Part shown: one piece after another, positions 33,132-35,073 of the stretch | How the letters are laid out: each line of letters opens with the position of its first letter | Position numbering within the stretch: the first letter of the stretch is position 1 | Source of the DNA: Conexibacter sp. | GTDB taxonomy: Bacteria > Actinomycetota > Thermoleophilia > Solirubrobacterales > Solirubrobacteraceae | Length of the DNA stretch: 35,073 nucleotides | Reading direction: 5' to 3' | NCBI GenBank assembly: GCA_025964325.1 | Contig: JAOPZA010000197.1 | Span: 1 to 35,073 of the forward strand | Program-made: the position numbers and the translations under genes | The notes under the pieces: model-generated | The model's database searches: none | What the model saw: the letters and a program-made list of their open reading frames with translations, nothing else | What the model was told of the DNA's origin: nothing

Positions 33132-33926
33132 GTGTCCGCAGCGTCCGCCGCTCCCGCCGAGCTCACCGTGCTGCGCGACAAGGTGGCGCTCGTCACCGGC
33201 GGCGCGAGCGGCATCGGCCGCGCGACCGCGTTCGCGCTGGCGGAGGCCGGCGCGGAGGTCGTCGTCGCCGACCTCGACACCGACGCCGGCGCGGAGGTCG
33301 CCGCCGCCGTCGGCGGTCACGCGATCGCGACCGACGTCTGCGACCTCGAGGCCAACCGCGCCGCCGTCGCGTTCGCACAGGAGCGCTGTGGCGGCCTCGA
33401 CCTCGCCTTCCTCAACGCCGGCATCTCGACCGGCTGCGGCATCGGGGAGGAGTTCGACCTCGCGCTCTACCGCCGCGCGATCGGCGTCAACCTCGACGGC
33501 GTCGTGTTCGGGACGCACGCCGTGCTGTCGGCCATGCGGAAGAACGACGGGCCCGAGCGCGGCGCGATCGTCGCGACCTCGTCGCTCGCCGGTCTCGCCG
33601 GCATGCCGCTGGAGCCGATCTACAGCGCCAACAAGCACGCCGTCGTCGGCTTCGTGCGCGCGGTCGGACCTGCGCTTGCGGCCGAGGGGATCCGCTTCAA
33701 CGCGATCTGTCCGGGCTTTGCCGAGACGGCGATCGTCGAGCCGATCCGCGGCGCGCTGAGCGAGCTCGGGATCCCACTGATCCCGCCCGAGCGGGTTGCG
33801 GCGACGGTCGTGCGGCTGCTCGCGGGCGCGGCCGGAGCCGGCGCCGCCGGCGGCGAGTGCTGGTTCGTCCAACCGGGGCGCGAGCCGGCGCCGTTCGCCT
33901 TCCGCGGCGTGCCCGGCCCGCGCTGA
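33132..33926 (+). CDS. Short-chain dehydrogenase/reductase
   Basis: A 264-residue classical SDR starting at GTG 33132, with AGGAG 5-6 nt before it. After a 13-residue tail comes the Rossmann motif TGGASGIG (22-29), the acidic Asp47 in VVVADLD that favours NAD(H) over NADP(H), LNAG (94-97), Asn120, Ser150/Ser151, and the catalytic Tyr164 and Lys168 in YSANKHA, then the ICPGF segment. All tetrad residues are present. It would oxidise or reduce a hydroxyl/keto group of an unknown substrate. No neighbour reveals the pathway. The GGTACC-rich operator region upstream suggests induction. It ends 15 nt from the convergent metal-binding lipoprotein gene. Confidence 0.93.
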   Translation: MSAASAAPAELTVLRDKVALVTGGASGIGRATAFALAEAGAEVVVADLDTDAGAEVAAAVGGHAIATDVCDLEANRAAVAFAQERCGGLDLAFLNAGISTGCGIGEEFDLALYRRAIGVNLDGVVFGTHAVLSAMRKNDGPERGAIVATSSLAGLAGMPLEPIYSANKHAVVGFVRAVGPALAAEGIRFNAICPGFAETAIVEPIRGALSELGIPLIPPERVAATVVRLLAGAAGAGAAGGECWFVQPGREPAPFAFRGVPGPR

Positions 33927-33941
33927 GCGCGTGGCGCGACG

Positions 33942-34967
33942 TCAGAGTCCGGCGATCGTGCAGCTCTTCGCGCCGCCGCTGAAGCCGCGCACCATCGCGT
34001 CCGCGTTCGCCTGCTCCATCGCCAGGTAGGTCGCGCCCTTCGAGCCCTGCGGCCCGAGCGTGTCGCCGTAGAGCGTGTAGTTGGCGGAGGCGCCCGTCTC
34101 CCGCGCGATCGCGTTCGCGAGCTTCGGGTTGATCGAGCTCTCCGGGAAGACGGCTCTGACGCCCTGCGCCTCGATCACCTTCACGAGCTTTGCGACGTCG
34201 CCGGCCGAGGCCTGCGCCTGCGTCGTCTGCGACGGGATCACGGCGCCGACCACGGTCACGCCGTAGCGCTTGGCGAAGTAGTTGAACGCGTCGTGGTCGG
34301 TGACCAGCTTGCGCTGGCTCGCGGGGATCGCGGCGAAGCAGGTCTCGATGCCGGCGTCGAGGGTCCTGAGCTTCGCGAGGTAGGCGTCGGCGTTCGCCGC
34401 GTAGGTCGCCTTGCCGGCTGCGTCGGCGGCCATGAGCGCGTCGCGGATGACGGGGACCGCGGCCTCGACGTTGGTCGGGTCGTGCCACCAGTGGGGGTCG
34501 TAGGTCGAGGCATCCCGGCCGCCCGCCTGGCCCGGCTGGCGGTCGACGTTGGAGTTGGCGAGGTCGACCACGGTCGGCTTGCCGCCGGACTGATCGATCA
34601 CCTTGGCCATCCACTTGTCGAGGTTGTCGCCGCTCTCGAAGACGATCTTCGCGCCGGCCGTCTGCTTGACGTCGTTCGGCCGCGGCTCGTAGTCGTGCGG
34701 GTCGGTGTTCGGCTGGAGGATCTGGGTCACGTCGGCGGCGTCGCCGCCGATCGTGCGGACGAGGTCGCCGAGCTGGGTCGAGGTCGCGATCACCTTCACC
34801 CGCGCCGCCCCGCCGCCGGCGGTGCCGTTCGCGGCGTTCGCGGCCGTCGCGCCCTTCGTGCCGGAGCCGCCGCAGCCGGCGAGGACCAGCGCGGCGAGCA
34901 GCGCCAGCGGCACGAGGACGGACGTGCCGAGGCGGCGGGGGGCGGGGGAGTCGGAGCGCAGGGGCAT
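33942..34967 (-). CDS. Metal ABC transporter substrate-binding lipoprotein (ZnuA/cluster 9 family)
   Basis: I start at minus-strand ATG 34967 (341 residues) because a -10-like TAAGAT lies 7 nt upstream; an earlier in-frame start would lie upstream of that promoter. The signal peptide ends in the lipobox LVLAGC (Cys32). Metal ligands are visible as His91 in DPHDYEPRP, His159/His162 in DPHWWHDP, His225 in TDHDAFNYF, and Asp302 in YGDTLG, matching zinc- or manganese-binding members. A short loop rich in Gly, Gln and Asp precedes DPHWWHDP instead of a long His-rich loop. It would deliver metal to an ABC permease, not seen here; the permease and ATPase genes may lie elsewhere. A Fur-family-like operator overlaps its promoter, suggesting Zur, Mur or Fur control. 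Confidence 0.92.
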   Translation of the reverse strand: MPLRSDSPAPRRLGTSVLVPLALLAALVLAGCGGSGTKGATAANAANGTAGGGAARVKVIATSTQLGDLVRTIGGDAADVTQILQPNTDPHDYEPRPNDVKQTAGAKIVFESGDNLDKWMAKVIDQSGGKPTVVDLANSNVDRQPGQAGGRDASTYDPHWWHDPTNVEAAVPVIRDALMAADAAGKATYAANADAYLAKLRTLDAGIETCFAAIPASQRKLVTDHDAFNYFAKRYGVTVVGAVIPSQTTQAQASAGDVAKLVKVIEAQGVRAVFPESSINPKLANAIARETGASANYTLYGDTLGPQGSKGATYLAMEQANADAMVRGFSGGAKSCTIAGL

Positions 34968-34974
34968 GCCCGGG

Positions 34975-34980
34975 ATCTTA
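34975..34980 (-). promoter_or_regulatory. -10-like TAAGAT with leaderless placement
   Basis: TAAGAT (minus strand), preceded by TG, ends 7 nt before ATG 34967, predicting a leaderless mRNA for the metal-binding lipoprotein. Confidence 0.5.
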
Positions 34981-34982
34981 CA

Positions 34983-35001
34983 GAGAATGAGAACTGTTCC
35001 C
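34983..35001. promoter_or_regulatory. Candidate Fur-family (Zur/Mur/Fur) operator
   Basis: GAGAAT-GAGAAC-T-GTTCCC has the hexamer-hexamer-1-inverted-hexamer layout of Fur-family boxes (compare GATAAT-GATAAT-N-ATTATC). It lies just upstream of the -10 box, where a repressor would block RNA polymerase. Confidence 0.55.
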
Positions 35002-35066
35002 GTCTTGGGCCCGTGTTGAGGTCGGCGTTGCAGCTCCACGCCGCGCAGGCGGGCGGGCTCGAGCGC

Positions 35067-35072
35067 TACGCT
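35067..35072 (+). promoter_or_regulatory. Possible -10 (TACGCT) of a gene beyond the right edge
   Basis: TACGCT at the window end resembles the box before purF and could serve a divergent rightward gene sharing the metal-responsive region. No coding sequence is visible, so this is weak. Confidence 0.2.
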
Positions 35073-35073
35073 G

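Overview
The window is very GC-rich bacterial DNA, densely coding, and looks like the chromosome of a high-GC actinobacterium. The strongest pointers are the dnaK-grpE-dnaJ-hspR order with a MerR-type HspR and a HAIR-like operator before clpB, the split purS/purQ/small-purL FGAM synthase, and many start codons lying only 7-10 nt behind a -10 box. My guess is the class Thermoleophilia (Solirubrobacter/Conexibacter-like); this rests on overall gene content and style, not on a marker gene, and is uncertain. No insertion sequence, phage, CRISPR array, rRNA or toxin-antitoxin pair is visible. It reads as core chromosome.

Layout. 1-484 (-): N-terminal part of a multi-pass membrane protein. 620-1913 (+): SCP2-like protein and alpha/beta hydrolase. 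1910-3266 (-): epoxide-hydrolase/dehalogenase-like protein followed by a secreted CAP-domain protein. 3313-4924 (+): PfkB sugar kinase and endonuclease III. 5029-11898 (+): chaperone block dnaK, grpE, dnaJ, hspR, clpB. 11895-12584 (-): secreted protein of unknown function.

12702-26518 is a de novo purine region: a GYD-domain protein, purD, purE, purB, purC, purS, purQ, purL; an opposite-strand SRPBCC protein; then purF, recQ, purN and purH, closed by a clear intrinsic terminator. Together the pur genes cover PRPP to IMP except PurM (and PurK, and GAR transformylation other than PurN), which must lie elsewhere. Translational coupling (ATGA/GTGA overlaps) links purD-purE, purC-purS-purQ, and recQ-purN.

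26628-30188 holds a STAS anti-sigma-antagonist-like protein and a large CHASE-PAS-PAS-GGDEF-EAL cyclic-di-GMP enzyme. Then come a small coiled-coil/winged-helix protein, tRNA-Lys(TTT) on the minus strand, tRNA-Glu(TTC) on the plus strand, a DHA2-type MFS exporter overlapping a MarR regulator, a short-chain dehydrogenase, and a ZnuA-like metal-binding lipoprotein on the minus strand.

The most interesting signals are regulatory: a recurring leaderless-start architecture (eight genes), a HAIR-like operator before clpB but none seen before dnaK, extremely tight convergent gene ends built on CTAG, candidate operators before the MFS/MarR, SDR and ZnuA genes, and an inverted repeat that buries the ribosome binding site of the c-di-GMP enzyme. 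No stretch over 300 bases lacks a gene.
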